In this document: in pieces, positions 1-8,199 of the stretch
Layout of the letters: each line of letters opens with the position of its first letter
Numbering within the stretch: position 1 is the stretch's first letter
Source of the DNA: Cytobacillus luteolus
GTDB taxonomy: Bacteria > Bacillota > Bacilli > Bacillales > Bacillaceae_L
DNA: 64,000 bases
Assembly: GCF_017873715.1 (NCBI RefSeq)
Contig: NZ_JAGGKM010000003.1
Span: 372,001 to 436,000 of the forward strand
Direction: 5' to 3'
Notes under the pieces: model-generated
What the model saw: only the letters and a program-made list of their open reading frames with translations
Told to the model about the DNA's origin: nothing
Databases searched by the model: none
Program-made: the position numbers and the translations under genes

Positions 1-83
1 GTGTTTCTGTTGATTTAGTAACTATAAATGGTTTAAAACCACAACTGCGTGACCGAATTCTCGAAGAGGTAATCTTTCAATGA
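1..83 (+). CDS. mntA: MntA-type nucleotidyltransferase antitoxin, C-terminal end (partial)
   Basis: Only the last 26 codons lie in the window (frame from base 3, stop at 81-83). They read [20 protein letters not shown] and then EEVIFQ, which matches the usual C-terminus of minimal nucleotidyltransferases (VDLV, then a leucine/arginine-rich helix). Known MntA proteins neutralise the HEPN toxin HepT by adding AMP to it. The stop overlaps the start of the next gene in an ATGA, as is normal for mntA-hepT pairs. The catalytic GSx10DxD motif lies outside the window, so activity cannot be judged. Confidence 0.65.
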   Translation, partial: VSVDLVTINGLKPQLRDRILEEVIFQ

Positions 84-415
84 AAAGAGATTATGCACTT
101 TATTTAGAAGACATTGTAGAGGCCATTCAAAAAATAGAGAAGTATACTCATGGATTGACTTTTGAAGGATTTGAAGATAGTAGTTTGATTGTTGATGCTG
201 TTATCAGAAACTTAGAAGTAATCGGTGAAGCTGCCAATAAAATTCCAAGTGAAATAAGGGAACGAAGTCCAGAAATTCCTTGGAGAAAGATGATTGATCT
301 TCGGAACATTTTAATTCATGAATACTTTGGGGTAGACCTTTCAATAGTCTGGGTAGTTGCAACAAAAAACATTCCTGATTTAAAACAATACTTTATAGAA
401 CTTAAGAAAAATTAA
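80..415 (+). CDS. hepT: HepT-like HEPN-domain ribonuclease toxin (DUF86)
   Basis: This 111-residue protein has the length and composition of HepT/DUF86 toxins. The HEPN active-site motif R-x4-H-x-Y is present as R75, H80 and Y82 (RNILIHEYF). In studied pairs the arginine and histidine cleave RNA and the tyrosine is the residue AMPylated by MntA. The upstream partial gene looks like mntA, and the ATGA overlap implies translational coupling. The system sits beside a dead recombinase and a NUDIX fragment, which fits a mobile or decaying island. Activity is inferred from the motif only. Confidence 0.85.
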   Translation: MKRDYALYLEDIVEAIQKIEKYTHGLTFEGFEDSSLIVDAVIRNLEVIGEAANKIPSEIRERSPEIPWRKMIDLRNILIHEYFGVDLSIVWVVATKNIPDLKQYFIELKKN

Positions 416-510
416 CCTAAGTTAGATTGGATATATACTTTTTGAAATTTAAAAGATTGGGAAGAAAATAGAAGCAACGTAGAAAAAGTTACGTTTCCTC
501 GTTTCTTTTA

Positions 511-897
511 TCAGAAACATTTTTGGTGAAACTCTTGTCTAGGTTTACCGCTTAATTGTGCATAGATACGGGTTGTTTCACTTTTTTCATGTCCCAGTAA
601 ACTTTGAATAACATCAATCGGGGCTCAATTATTTAAAAGATGGGTTGCATAGCTGTGCCTTAATTGATGGGGGTGAATATTTTTGTTGATCCCTGCACGG
701 CTTGAGATACGCTTAATGATATATCTTATTTGTGCAATACTCATTCGATGCGGAAAGCGCTCCGTTACAAATATCGCCGATTCCTTATCACTACTTTCAT
801 CGAGATACCTTTTTAGCCATATTTAGCACCGAATATTAAAATATACCTCACGTTCTTTATCCCCTTTACCATATTGAAGTATAGGATGCGATTGTGA
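511..897 (-). pseudogene. Tyrosine recombinase/integrase remnant (XerC/D type)
   Basis: Reading the minus strand gives one continuous frame with clear C-terminal tyrosine recombinase features: HPHQLRHSYATHLLN (the HxLRH box), then a helix ending LLGHEKSETTRIYAQLS that holds the GH motif and the nucleophile tyrosine. Two in-frame stops break it, one just before IWLKRYLDE and one after HLLNN. The N-terminal half is missing, replaced at about base 897 by a long inverted repeat. There is no frameshift, so decay is by nonsense mutation and truncation. It is likely the relic of the element that brought in neighbouring genes. Confidence 0.85.
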
Positions 898-898
898 A

Positions 899-945
899 AA
901 AACGAAGAGGTATTGATCCAATATGGATTAATACCTCTTCGTTTT
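899..945. terminator. Long near-perfect inverted repeat, bidirectional terminator-like
   Basis: Arms of 22 bases with one mismatch flank a 3-base loop; the outer part is AAAACGAAGAGGTATT and its complement. A-tracts and T-tracts sit at both ends, so it could terminate in both directions. It lies exactly where the recombinase remnant loses homology, so it may also mark an old insertion boundary. Confidence 0.6.
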
Positions 946-1020
946 ATTTATAAGGAGAGTAGTTAAATTAAAAAGGAAAAATTATCTATTTTGTCGAAAA
1001 TGTTAACCAAGGAGAAGCAG

Positions 1021-1149
1021 ATGAATTACATTGCAGAAATGAGAAAGTATATTGGTCATGAAACTCTGTTGACGTTGGATGCGCGATTATTATAGAGAAT
1101 AACGGACAGATACTGTTGCAACATCGGACTGATGAAGACAATTACAGAA
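1021..1149 (+). pseudogene. NUDIX hydrolase N-terminal fragment, frameshifted
   Basis: From an ATG at 1021, preceded by AAGGAG, the sequence reads MNYIAEMRKYIGHETLLTL and then DAR, and stops after a frameshift near 1082. In the next frame it continues AIIIENNGQILLQHRTDEDN. This matches the N-terminus of bacterial NUDIX hydrolases (MRKYIGH, then a beta strand, then GQILLQxRTD). The NUDIX box itself is absent because homology ends soon after. It is a dead fragment. Confidence 0.75.
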
Positions 1150-1284
1150 AAGATAAAAGAATTATTTATTAATGTATTTCACTTAATTTCTTAGGAGTTT
1201 GAGAATGTCTAGTTAATAGGAATGGATAGCTCAAGCATGTGCACAGTTTACGATGAATTAGTAGATGAAAAGAGAGGTTACATC

Positions 1285-1554
1285 ATGTCAGTTAGTTTTT
1301 CACAAATGGTTATTCTTTTTATTCTGATCGGTGGTCCATTGCTTTTACCGCTTCTCACTAAAAAATGGACATGGTTTATTACAATGATTATAGGGTATGC
1401 AGCTTATATTCTTTGTGGAATCTATCTTCACTCTACCTCAGATATTACGGAGTACGGTACTGGCTATGGCATCTTTATTGTTCCTTACGTAATAGGAATA
1501 TCGATTTTAGGTGCATTTTTGCATAATACCTCTACCCAAAACCAAAAGAGTTAG
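1285..1554 (+). CDS. Small integral membrane protein, unknown function
   Basis: I place the start at the ATG at 1285 because AGAGAGG precedes it by a normal distance; an in-frame ATG at 1222 has no such site. The product is 89 residues and nearly all hydrophobic: segments around residues 4-24, 28-48 and 62-82 look membrane-spanning, with a short polar tail (STQNQKS). No family is recognised. It is one of several orphan small membrane proteins in this island, each followed by related hairpin repeats. Confidence 0.6.
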   Translation: MSVSFSQMVILFILIGGPLLLPLLTKKWTWFITMIIGYAAYILCGIYLHSTSDITEYGTGYGIFIVPYVIGISILGAFLHNTSTQNQKS

Positions 1555-1579
1555 TAATAAAAGCATTAGCTGTTAAACT

Positions 1580-1842
1580 ATTATGTAATAAAATTCTACA
1601 ACTCAGAAAAAAGACAATAGCAAAGAAGAACCATCTCTATTCGTTTAAAAAAATGGAGAGAGCTTCAATCTTCATTGAACTATAGATTGGATTGACTGGA
1701 TTAAGAACAAGTATTGCCACTTCAGTACATTTTCATTCTCTGTGGTGCAGCGCCGATTATTGCGCTGCATGGGCGGCTAAAGGGGGCGTATCTGGAACAA
1801 GTAGATACGCTCTTTCACTATTGGAGCAGAATAGCTTAATAG
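1580..1842 (+). repeat. Duplicated noncoding unit, copy 1
   Basis: About 260 bases that recur nearly unchanged at 2091-2353. No reading frame is conserved between the copies. The unit contains an 8-base hairpin TGCAGCGC/GCGCTGCA conserved in both copies. A second hairpin, GCGTATCT/AGATACGC, is intact in this copy, and the unit ends near the shared motif TTTCACTATTGGAGCAG. The duplicated unit brackets a frameshifted small membrane gene. Confidence 0.8.
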
Positions 1843-1869
1843 AAATAGTCTAAATTTGAAATGCATGGG

Positions 1870-2087
1870 GTGATAAGAATATCTAGCAATACAGTATTCA
1901 ATATTATTTTATTTCTTCTAATTATCATTGAGTTTTTTGTGTTGATTTGGGTTAAAAAAAGTTTTAAATCAATGTTTCCAAAAGACAAACTTCAAATATT
2001 ATTTTCAATGTTTTTCTCTTCCTCTTTGGAATAGCTGCAATAATTGTCTTTCTTAGTTCATTAGCGGATAGCCTTAGGCTGAATTAA
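1870..2087 (+). pseudogene. Frameshifted paralogue of the small membrane protein at 6051-6248
   Basis: The frame reads NIILFLLIIIEFFVLIWVKK and SFKSMFPKDK, then shifts by one base near 1992 and continues NIIFNVFLFLFGIAAIIVFL. The intact gene at 6051 has the same order: hydrophobic helix, RFSSMFPKDRGQ, then KIIFNVFLFAFGIAVINIL. No good start codon is present; GTG at 1870 is the nearest. The frameshift and the weak start mark it as a dead copy. Confidence 0.8.
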
Positions 2088-2090
2088 GCT

Positions 2091-2353
2091 ACTATGTAAA
2101 TAAACTTCTACAACTCAGAAAAAAGACAATACCAAAGAAGACCCATCTCTATTCGTTTTTAAAAAATGGAGAGAGCTACAATTCATTGAACTATAGATTG
2201 GATTGACTGGATTAAGAACCAGTATCGCCACTTCAGTACATTTTCATTCTCTGTGGTGCAGCGCCGATTTTTGCGCTGCATGGGCGGCTAAAGGGTAGCT
2301 ATTCTGGAACAAGCAGAAACGCTTATTTCACTCTTGGAGCAGTAATCTTTAAT
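2091..2353 (+). repeat. Duplicated noncoding unit, copy 2
   Basis: Second copy of the unit at 1580-1842, aligned over its whole length with scattered substitutions. The TGCAGCGC/GCGCTGCA hairpin is kept; the downstream hairpin is degraded (TATTCTGG against AGAAACGC). A shortened relative of the distal part occurs at 6254-6302 directly after the intact paralogue of the gene between the two copies. Confidence 0.8.
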
Positions 2354-2402
2354 AAGGGTATTATATCTTATGGTAAAATTTTTAATAAGGGGTGTTATTT
2401 TT

Positions 2403-2639
2403 ATGAATAAATATAAGACACTATATATTATTTTACTCTTAATTTCAGTCATTCTCTTTTTATCTACAAAATCTATTTGGGCACACCTATTTCTATTTTT
2501 GATGTTCCCGATTACAGCATTTCTTATTCAACTAATATACTCAATTCGCACAAAGAACTATCTTTGGGTAGGAATATCATCAGCAGTGATTGTCATTTCT
2601 TGCATTTATTTCATTCCGAACTTTATGGACAAAATCTAA
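2403..2639 (+). CDS. Small integral membrane protein, unknown function
   Basis: The start at 2403 is chosen because AAGGGGTG lies 8 bases upstream; an in-frame ATG at 2370 has a poorer site. The 78-residue product (MNKYKTLYIILLLISVILFL...) has about three hydrophobic helices and a short end, IPNFMDKI. No family is recognised. It directly follows duplicated unit copy 2 and is itself followed by a hairpin repeat of the island family (2655-2715). Confidence 0.55.
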   Translation: MNKYKTLYIILLLISVILFLSTKSIWAHLFLFLMFPITAFLIQLIYSIRTKNYLWVGISSAVIVISCIYFIPNFMDKI

Positions 2640-2797
2640 TTTAGATGTGAAGGTAACGGGTAGCGAATGCTGAACAAGGTATTCGCCTTTCTTTGTTTAA
2701 GTAACGAACAGGATTAGTTGTAGAAGTAAAATAATGGAATATCTGGGGCTTTGAAATAAAATTAAGCAAAAAACTAAGATTACAATAGGGGGAAGCA

Positions 2798-3292
2798 ATG
2801 AAGAAATATTGCATTTTACTGATTCTTTTCCTTTTAATTGTTAGTGCAGTTTTAGTATATTTCTTTACTCCACTGTCTGCTGGGAAGGTTTTTCCAGAAA
2901 CAAAAAACATAGAAAGAATCTATATTGATGGTTTAAGAGGAGACAATGGCGAATTTTATTCATTCGAAAATATCCCGATAGAGGATTCTGATAAACTAAC
3001 AAGGTTTTCAAATATACTTAATGGGGTTGAATATTCAAGAATCTCAAAATCAGTTGATATATTAAATCCCTACCAATTTATCGGTGTAACTGTTTTTTAT
3101 AGAACACACTCAGAAGAAATTGGACATTTTAAAATTCAAGTTAATGAAAATGGCTTATTAATAGTCTATAACCTTGAAAAGACGAAGTATAAAATAATCA
3201 ATAGTCAAGGGAAAGAAGTATTTAATCAGATTAAACAATTTGTACAAGATTCAGGTATTAATGTACAAGAACCAGAAGTGGATAGAAAATAA
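2798..3292 (+). CDS. Membrane-anchored or secreted hypothetical protein
   Basis: A 164-residue protein with a strong GGGGG ribosome site 5 bases before the ATG. The first 25 residues form an N-terminal signal/anchor (KKYCILLILFLLIVSAVLVY); the cysteine at residue 5 is too early for a lipobox. The rest is a soluble domain facing outside, with alternating charged and aromatic residues and no motif I recognise. A rho-independent terminator follows at 3309-3342, so it is probably transcribed alone. Confidence 0.65.
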   Translation: MKKYCILLILFLLIVSAVLVYFFTPLSAGKVFPETKNIERIYIDGLRGDNGEFYSFENIPIEDSDKLTRFSNILNGVEYSRISKSVDILNPYQFIGVTVFYRTHSEEIGHFKIQVNENGLLIVYNLEKTKYKIINSQGKEVFNQIKQFVQDSGINVQEPEVDRK

Positions 3293-3308
3293 TATGTAAC
3301 TAAAGTGG

Positions 3309-3342
3309 TGCTTATCTTAAAGAAGGATAAGTCCCTTTTTTT
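3309..3342 (+). terminator. Rho-independent terminator
   Basis: Stem CTTATC...GATAAG with flanking pairs, followed by a run of seven T, just after the gene ending at 3292. Confidence 0.7.
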
Positions 3343-3410
3343 GCGGAATTTATTATCCTATACGACAGTTTATTTGAGGAAGAAAGTGTTAAATAAAAGG
3401 GAGGATCAAG

Positions 3411-3752
3411 TTGGAGAAATTTGGAAGGGTACTTAAAGGGTTAGGTGTTGTTTTTATAGTTTTATTTCCGTTTTATTCTTCAGATGAATCCTATATGAAT
3501 TATATTCCTATTCTTTTGATAAGTGGTGTAACTCTTGGATTGTTAGGGAGTTTGCTGGATAAAACAAGGAAGATAGGGATTATTGCTCTGTGTTTAATTT
3601 TATTGGCGGTAATAACTTACTTCTATGTTGAACAAAGGTTAATTTACAAAGTTTTAATAATATCCAGCCTGGTTTTAGTTGTAGTAGATCAAATATGGTT
3701 ATTCAAGGAACATCAATCAGAAAAAGCATCTAATTCGGGAAATTCAGGTTAG
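3411..3752 (+). CDS. Small integral membrane protein, unknown function
   Basis: TTG start at 3411 preceded by GGGAGG at good spacing. The 113-residue protein has about four predicted membrane segments (residues 9-22, 31-50, 56-70 and 78-95) and a serine/asparagine-rich polar tail. No family recognised. A clean terminator at 3786-3812 closes the unit. Confidence 0.6.
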   Translation: MEKFGRVLKGLGVVFIVLFPFYSSDESYMNYIPILLISGVTLGLLGSLLDKTRKIGIIALCLILLAVITYFYVEQRLIYKVLIISSLVLVVVDQIWLFKEHQSEKASNSGNSG

Positions 3753-3785
3753 CGCTTCAACTATAGGGGGCAAGAGTTTAACTAG

Positions 3786-3812
3786 GCGATCAAAAATTGA
3801 TCGTCTTTTTTA
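3786..3812 (+). terminator. Rho-independent terminator
   Basis: Perfect 7-base stem CGATCAA/TTGATCG with a 3-base loop and a T-run, 34 bases after the stop at 3752. Confidence 0.8.
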
Positions 3813-3897
3813 CTTTAAGAACCCATAAAGTATTGGAATATTATGTTAAAATTAGTGTAAGACGATACTGGTAGGTAAAATGGGTGGGGGAGAGGGT

Positions 3898-4341
3898 ATG
3901 ATTTCAAGAATTCTAAGATTCTCAAAGGGACATTTAATAGCTCTAATTTTTATATGCTTAATCTTAACATTATGGGCACATGGAGAAATAACACTTAATG
4001 CAAGGGAGCACTGGAGGTATTATCCTCATGTATTTTATGTTGGGTTAATTTATATACCTATAGGTATTCTTCTAGGGTACTTAGGTTGCTTTAAAAACTA
4101 TACAATTAACGGGAAATGGAAGTTTAAACTAAGATACTTCCTATTTATGTGTATTCCTTCAATATATTTATTGTTTTATAGTTATCTTCACTATATACCG
4201 TATCTGAAATTGCCTGAGTTCTTGGCAATAGCTATTATAGCTTCAAGACCTTACCCTATATTTGGACTAATATTTGGATACGGGTTAATTACTAGTTTTT
4301 ATAAAGTGAAATCTGAGATTCAAACTCTTGATAAAAAGTAA
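3898..4341 (+). CDS. Integral membrane protein, unknown function
   Basis: The ATG at 3898 is preferred over the in-frame ATG at 3880 because GGGGGAG lies 6 bases before it. The 147-residue product has about four hydrophobic helices separated by short loops rich in tyrosine and basic residues (NAREHWRYYPHVFY; NGKWKFKLRYF), and ends in a charged tail (KVKSEIQTLDKK). No family is recognised. It stands alone. Confidence 0.6.
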   Translation: MISRILRFSKGHLIALIFICLILTLWAHGEITLNAREHWRYYPHVFYVGLIYIPIGILLGYLGCFKNYTINGKWKFKLRYFLFMCIPSIYLLFYSYLHYIPYLKLPEFLAIAIIASRPYPIFGLIFGYGLITSFYKVKSEIQTLDKK

Positions 4342-4583
4342 AAGGACCTTCTTCAGATAAAGGGGCGTATTTTAAGTTAGGACTATTCTAACTTAGTTTG
4401 GAATTTGGATTTAACAATAAAGTTTGTAGGAATAAGTTGAACAGTGGAGAAGCATCCGTGGAAAAGGTAATTGTCTTTTCTGTTATAGCTGTTCAGTCAA
4501 AAAAGAGTTCTAAGTGTTATAAAGGATTAAGGATGGTTACTGTTGAAGTATTGAATGGATAATCTTTACCAAGAGGTGGATAA

Positions 4584-4802
4584 ATGAAATCTGGAATATT
4601 TTATTTTATTAGTCTAATTATTCTTTCTACTGTACTTTTTTGGTTCGTAGGAAGCTTGTTGAAAACAAATGACCCGACCATTGCTTTTTTTCTTTCAATG
4701 ATAGTTAGTCATTTTATTTTGGAGAAAAATGAATGGGTAGTAGATGCCTATAAGGAGTCATTTCTTGGTAAAAAAACAGATTATAGTAACCAAGATAAAT
4801 AG
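4584..4802 (+). CDS. Small membrane protein, unknown function
   Basis: 72 residues with a good AAGAGGTGG site before the ATG. Two hydrophobic helices (about residues 5-25 and 32-45) are followed by a charged cytoplasmic-type tail. No family recognised. Part of the run of orphan small membrane proteins. Confidence 0.5.
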   Translation: MKSGIFYFISLIILSTVLFWFVGSLLKTNDPTIAFFLSMIVSHFILEKNEWVVDAYKESFLGKKTDYSNQDK

Positions 4803-4895
4803 AGGCTTACTGTAATATTTCGGTTATGTGTAATTGATTGTTCAACTAAAGAGGCATTAGTAGAATTAGATAATTGGTTAATAGGGGGGCCAATT

Positions 4896-5271
4896 TTGGA
4901 GAAAAAAGGAATGAAAATAGCAATTGTTATAAGTCTCATTATTGTATTTATAATAATTATGGATGGTATTAAAAAAGATGTATTTCTGCAACGGAAACAG
5001 GAACTGATTGAAACCATAATTTCGAACACAAACGAAGAAGAGATATACATGATATATGTATTTGGAAAAGGCGGAAATATCCCTTCTAATTTTAACCAAC
5101 AGATTGATGAGAGCGTCTATTCCTAATATCGATTCCTTAGAGACACCGTATGCTAAATACTTTGACATAGTTGAATATCCAACAATTCTTGTCTTTTCTT
5201 CAGAAGGTATTGTAAATCGTAGTTATTCCTCAAATGAACTTGAAAAGTTTTTATCTTCAACAAGAGAATAA
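4896..5271 (+). pseudogene. Membrane-anchored thioredoxin-fold-like protein, frameshifted
   Basis: A TTG start at 4896 follows a run of six G. The first frame encodes a membrane anchor (MKIAIVISLIIVFIIIM) and a soluble part ending NNFNQQIDESVYS-like at 5126. The homologous continuation lies in another frame to 5271: ASIPNIDSLETPYAKYFDIV, then EYPTILVFSSEGIVNRS. The layout of beta strand, 'P-T-I-L-V-F', then a short helix resembles a thioredoxin fold lacking a CxxC pair, and is like the lipoprotein at 13696. One indel near 5110-5125 restores one gene, so this is a recent pseudogene or a sequencing error. Confidence 0.65.
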
Positions 5272-5427
5272 TTGGATATTGCTACTCTTTCACCAAAGGA
5301 GAGCAAGTGTTCAACAAGAGCATTCGCTTTTGACTAACGAGCAGGTTAGTTGAAGAAGAAATTTTTTTCTCACTTAATTGGTAATTTATGTTAAGTTAGA
5401 TTTTGAAAAAGTTCTGGGAGTGATTTT

Positions 5428-6000
5428 TTGAAAAAACAATTATTTAATTTTACGTTATTATGTAAAGTGTCTTTTTTAATACTCCTTATATTGATAACAG
5501 CTGGATGTACATTACTTGAGGAAAAAGATATACAATTTGTCCGATCCAACTTGGAAGATTACTACGCATCAACAACTCCTTATAAAGAAAAAATATCAAT
5601 TAAGCTTTCTACTGAGGAAATCCTAAACGGAATACCTAAACCAGTAAAAATCAACTCAATCTACGATACAGAAGTTTGGATTATAAAAACATATGAAAAA
5701 AACGATAACAAAGAAATAGATATTCTCATAGGACTTGATAGCCATGTTAGTTCAAGTAAGGGAACAATGCTAAGTCATTTTAGACTAAATGAAGATAATA
5801 CTTATACCGTTGGTAGAGTTAAACTTAGAGCTTTTGACGAAAATGGAGAATTTAAGGGTTTCGCAAGTGGAAGTGGGGATAACGAAGGTAAATACGGACA
5901 GTTCCTCTCATACACTTTTGAAAAGGAAGACTTAATAAATAGAAAAGAATTGTTTTTGGAGATAAGCGGTTTGTATCTCCTAAATTACCAAATAAAATAG
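5428..6000 (+). CDS. Hypothetical lipoprotein
   Basis: TTG start at 5428 behind GGGAGTG. The 190-residue precursor has a signal peptide ending in the lipobox ITAGC (cysteine about residue 27), so it should be lipidated and face outside. The mature part is hydrophilic and mixed alpha/beta. No family recognised. It carries a sentence-like run of charged residues (YEKNDNKEIDILIGLDSH) but no catalytic motif I can name. Confidence 0.7.
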   Translation: MKKQLFNFTLLCKVSFLILLILITAGCTLLEEKDIQFVRSNLEDYYASTTPYKEKISIKLSTEEILNGIPKPVKINSIYDTEVWIIKTYEKNDNKEIDILIGLDSHVSSSKGTMLSHFRLNEDNTYTVGRVKLRAFDENGEFKGFASGSGDNEGKYGQFLSYTFEKEDLINRKELFLEISGLYLLNYQIK

Positions 6001-6050
6001 AAAATGCTCTTGAATTAACGCATAGCTTTACCCTAGTTGGAGGTTGCTAA

Positions 6051-6248
6051 ATGCTTATAGAAATTATTCTTTTGATTGTAATGATATTTACGTTGGCAAT
6101 CATCCTTTTCATTTTGAATTTAAGGTTTTCTTCAATGTTTCCAAAAGATAGAGGACAAAAAATAATATTTAATGTTTTTTTGTTTGCTTTTGGGATAGCA
6201 GTCATAAATATTCTATTAAGAGTATTTGTTGAAACATTTTTATTATAG
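6051..6248 (+). CDS. Small membrane protein (intact member of an island paralogue pair)
   Basis: 65 residues, ATG behind TTGGAGG. Two membrane helices (about residues 3-23 and 39-60) flank a short basic loop RFSSMFPKDRGQK. A frameshifted paralogue sits at 1870-2087, so the gene has been duplicated inside the island together with downstream repeat sequence. The conserved loop SMFPKD is the only recognisable signature. Function unknown. Confidence 0.6.
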   Translation: MLIEIILLIVMIFTLAIILFILNLRFSSMFPKDRGQKIIFNVFLFAFGIAVINILLRVFVETFLL

Positions 6249-6253
6249 TAAAG

Positions 6254-6302
6254 GGAGCTTATCTGGAAGAAGCAGATACGCTTATTTCACTATTGAGCAG
6301 GT
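6254..6302 (+). repeat. Short copy of the island hairpin repeat
   Basis: The sequence GCTTATCTGGAAGAAGCAGA followed by TACGCTTATTTCACTATTGA matches the distal part of the duplicated units at 1791-1832 and 2300-2343. It directly follows the paralogue gene, as in the other copies. A stem forms between TATCT and AGATA. Confidence 0.65.
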
Positions 6303-6354
6303 TAACACAACAACATTTACATTACAATGTCAATTAAAAAAAGGATGAGGGACT

Positions 6355-6747
6355 TTGAGTAAAATACTATTCACATTATTTTCTATTAGTGTTTTTCTTC
6401 TAGCTGGGTGTTCCGTTGAAAGTGAAAAGGAATCCGTTGAAAGTGAAAAGGAAGTCGAAGAGATGCATGTGGAAGTGGAGTGGGTTGATGCTATTGCTTG
6501 GAACGGAAACAAATATTACTTAAATGAGGAGAAAACAGCCATAATTACTGAAAGTGATATTGAAAAAAAATTAGGTGAAATTACTTTCTCTGTTACCAGA
6601 AGTGAGGAAGTCGACAATCCAGAGTATCAGTTGAAAGACGGTGAGGCAACATTTGTTAGTAAAGGAACAAGTGTTTATTCCATAAAAGGTGAAGATATAA
6701 ACGAATTTATTTATGCACATGGTAAAGTGTATAAGGTAGTTGATTGA
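6355..6747 (+). CDS. Hypothetical lipoprotein with short N-terminal repeat
   Basis: TTG start at 6355 behind GAGGGA. The signal peptide ends in the lipobox LLAGC (cysteine about residue 19). Right after it is a tandem 7-residue acidic repeat (SVESEKE twice), probably a flexible spacer, then a compact domain of about 95 residues. No family is recognised. The DNA of the repeat is an exact tandem copy, so it may vary in length between strains. Confidence 0.65.
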   Translation: MSKILFTLFSISVFLLAGCSVESEKESVESEKEVEEMHVEVEWVDAIAWNGNKYYLNEEKTAIITESDIEKKLGEITFSVTRSEEVDNPEYQLKDGEATFVSKGTSVYSIKGEDINEFIYAHGKVYKVVD

Positions 6748-6899
6748 ATATTTATTTGAATAAATCCAAAATTTTTTGTTCAACAAACGGGTGCGAATGC
6801 TTAACAAAAGGTATTCTCTTCTTTCGTTATAGGGGCAGGTTAATTCAGTAAGGGGCATGGGTTTTTATGGTAGCAGTATTGATGGGAGAGAGGTATAAA

Positions 6900-7363
6900 A
6901 TGAATTATATAAACAAAGGATTTATTGTCACTTTGCTTTTTTTCATATTAGTAGGTTGCTCTTTTATAGATAATGCCACATTGGAAGAGAATATTATTGG
7001 TGTTCTAAAAAGTAGTGAGGGTAAAGACTTTGAAAAAGTAATTGACTACGATATTAAGGATGAATATATAGTTGTAATCTATAAAAGTAGAAATTACAAC
7101 TAAATATTGGATTTATTAAGTCAAATAACGGTGAATTGGAGTGGGAAATTGGTATAGGGGATCCAGAATTAACAGGAGGTGGCTCGTTTATTTTTGAACC
7201 ACTTATTGTAAATGTTATTATTCCGAAAGAGAAAGCTGTTAAGGAAGTTAAAGTTTTTGGAGAAGGTGCTAAACGTGTAAGATACTCGGATGATATTGAG
7301 TATTGGATTTCTTTCACAGAAAAATCACCGAACAGCTTAGATGTAGAGTATGACCTGCTGTAA
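6900..7363 (+). pseudogene. Lipoprotein gene split by a frameshift
   Basis: The ATG at 6900 follows GAGAGGT and is preferred to upstream in-frame starts. The first frame gives a signal peptide with lipobox ILVGC and a domain that stops at 7103 (VVIYKSRNYN). The next frame carries on without overlap loss, GFIKSNNGELEWEIGIGDPE, to 7363. A single indel near 7100 would join them into a protein of about 153 residues. No family known. It is a recent pseudogene unless the indel is an assembly error. Confidence 0.65.
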
Positions 7364-7414
7364 AAATCATTGGGTAATATACGATCTAATACTCTAACAA
7401 TCAAAATCCGCTGT

Positions 7415-7452
7415 AAAAAAACACCAGCGACTCAACTGACTGATGTTTTTTT
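7415..7452. terminator. Bidirectional terminator
   Basis: Arms AAAAAAACACCAG and CTGATGTTTTTTT pair with one mismatch, giving a T-run in both directions. It ends the minus-strand cluster (7459 onward) and the plus-strand unit to its left. Confidence 0.8.
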
Positions 7453-7458
7453 GACATT

Positions 7459-8199
7459 TTATGAAAATAACTTTCCTAAATAATACGGCATTTGGCGTCG
7501 CCACCAAACCCAATCATGCGAAACATCTTCGCCCCACTCATCAAACCAGGCTGGAATTTGTTTTTCTTCAAAGGCTTCTTTTAATGAAAGGTATGAAGGC
7601 AGCCCATCCTGTTCCCAATCACCCAGACCGGTACAAATAATGATATCTGCTGAACGATATCGATCAATAAACCAACCATCATTTTGATTCCATATATAAT
7701 CACTCGGTGAATTTTCGTATACAAGGGAATCATTTCCGTATTCACCAGAAAAGAAACGTACATCGTAAACACCGCTAAGTGCAACGGTTGTTTGGAAGAC
7801 ATCCGGATGTCTCAACAAAAAGTTCAACGCATGATATGCCCCCATACTACACCCAGTTGTCATCATTGGTTCAAACCAACCTGTTTTATGTTTAATAAAT
7901 GGTATAGCTTCTGAAATCACATAACGGTCATATGCTTCATGAGCTAATGCACGGTCATGTGCCGGTTTTGAATCGTGTAGCCAACTTTCGCTATCTATAC
8001 TAGTCAATGAAAAAAATTGAACTTTTCCTGATTCAATAAAATCATGACACACATCAATCATTCCAAAATCATAGAATTCAGAATGCGTCCCACCAGATGA
8101 AGGAAACACTACGATTGGCATGCCACTGTGTCCATATCTTATCAACAGCATTTCACGTCCTAGTTCGCCACTCCAATGGGTTAACTGTTCTATATCCAT
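7459..8199 (-). CDS. Serine esterase, alpha/beta hydrolase of the esterase D/PF00756 type
   Basis: 246 residues. The nucleophile elbow is GCSMG with serine 118, near the normal position for this family. The oxyanion region VVFPSSGGTHSEF lies at about residue 30, and a likely catalytic histidine sits in VSHDWVWW near the C-terminus. There is no signal peptide, so it acts in the cytoplasm. Its start overlaps the end of the ATP-grasp gene by 10 bases, so the two are translated together. An AAAGGAG site precedes the ATG. Family members hydrolyse ester bonds in small molecules such as S-formylglutathione or siderophore trilactones; the substrate here is unknown. Confidence 0.8.
   Translation of the reverse strand: MDIEQLTHWSGELGREMLLIRYGHSGMPIVVFPSSGGTHSEFYDFGMIDVCHDFIESGKVQFFSLTSIDSESWLHDSKPAHDRALAHEAYDRYVISEAIPFIKHKTGWFEPMMTTGCSMGAYHALNFLLRHPDVFQTTVALSGVYDVRFFSGEYGNDSLVYENSPSDYIWNQNDGWFIDRYRSADIIICTGLGDWEQDGLPSYLSLKEAFEEKQIPAWFDEWGEDVSHDWVWWRRQMPYYLGKLFS

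Noticed and set aside
2641-2910. Minus-strand frame of 89 codons
   Set aside because: Overlaps the start of a supported plus gene and an intergenic repeat; no family likeness or ribosome site.
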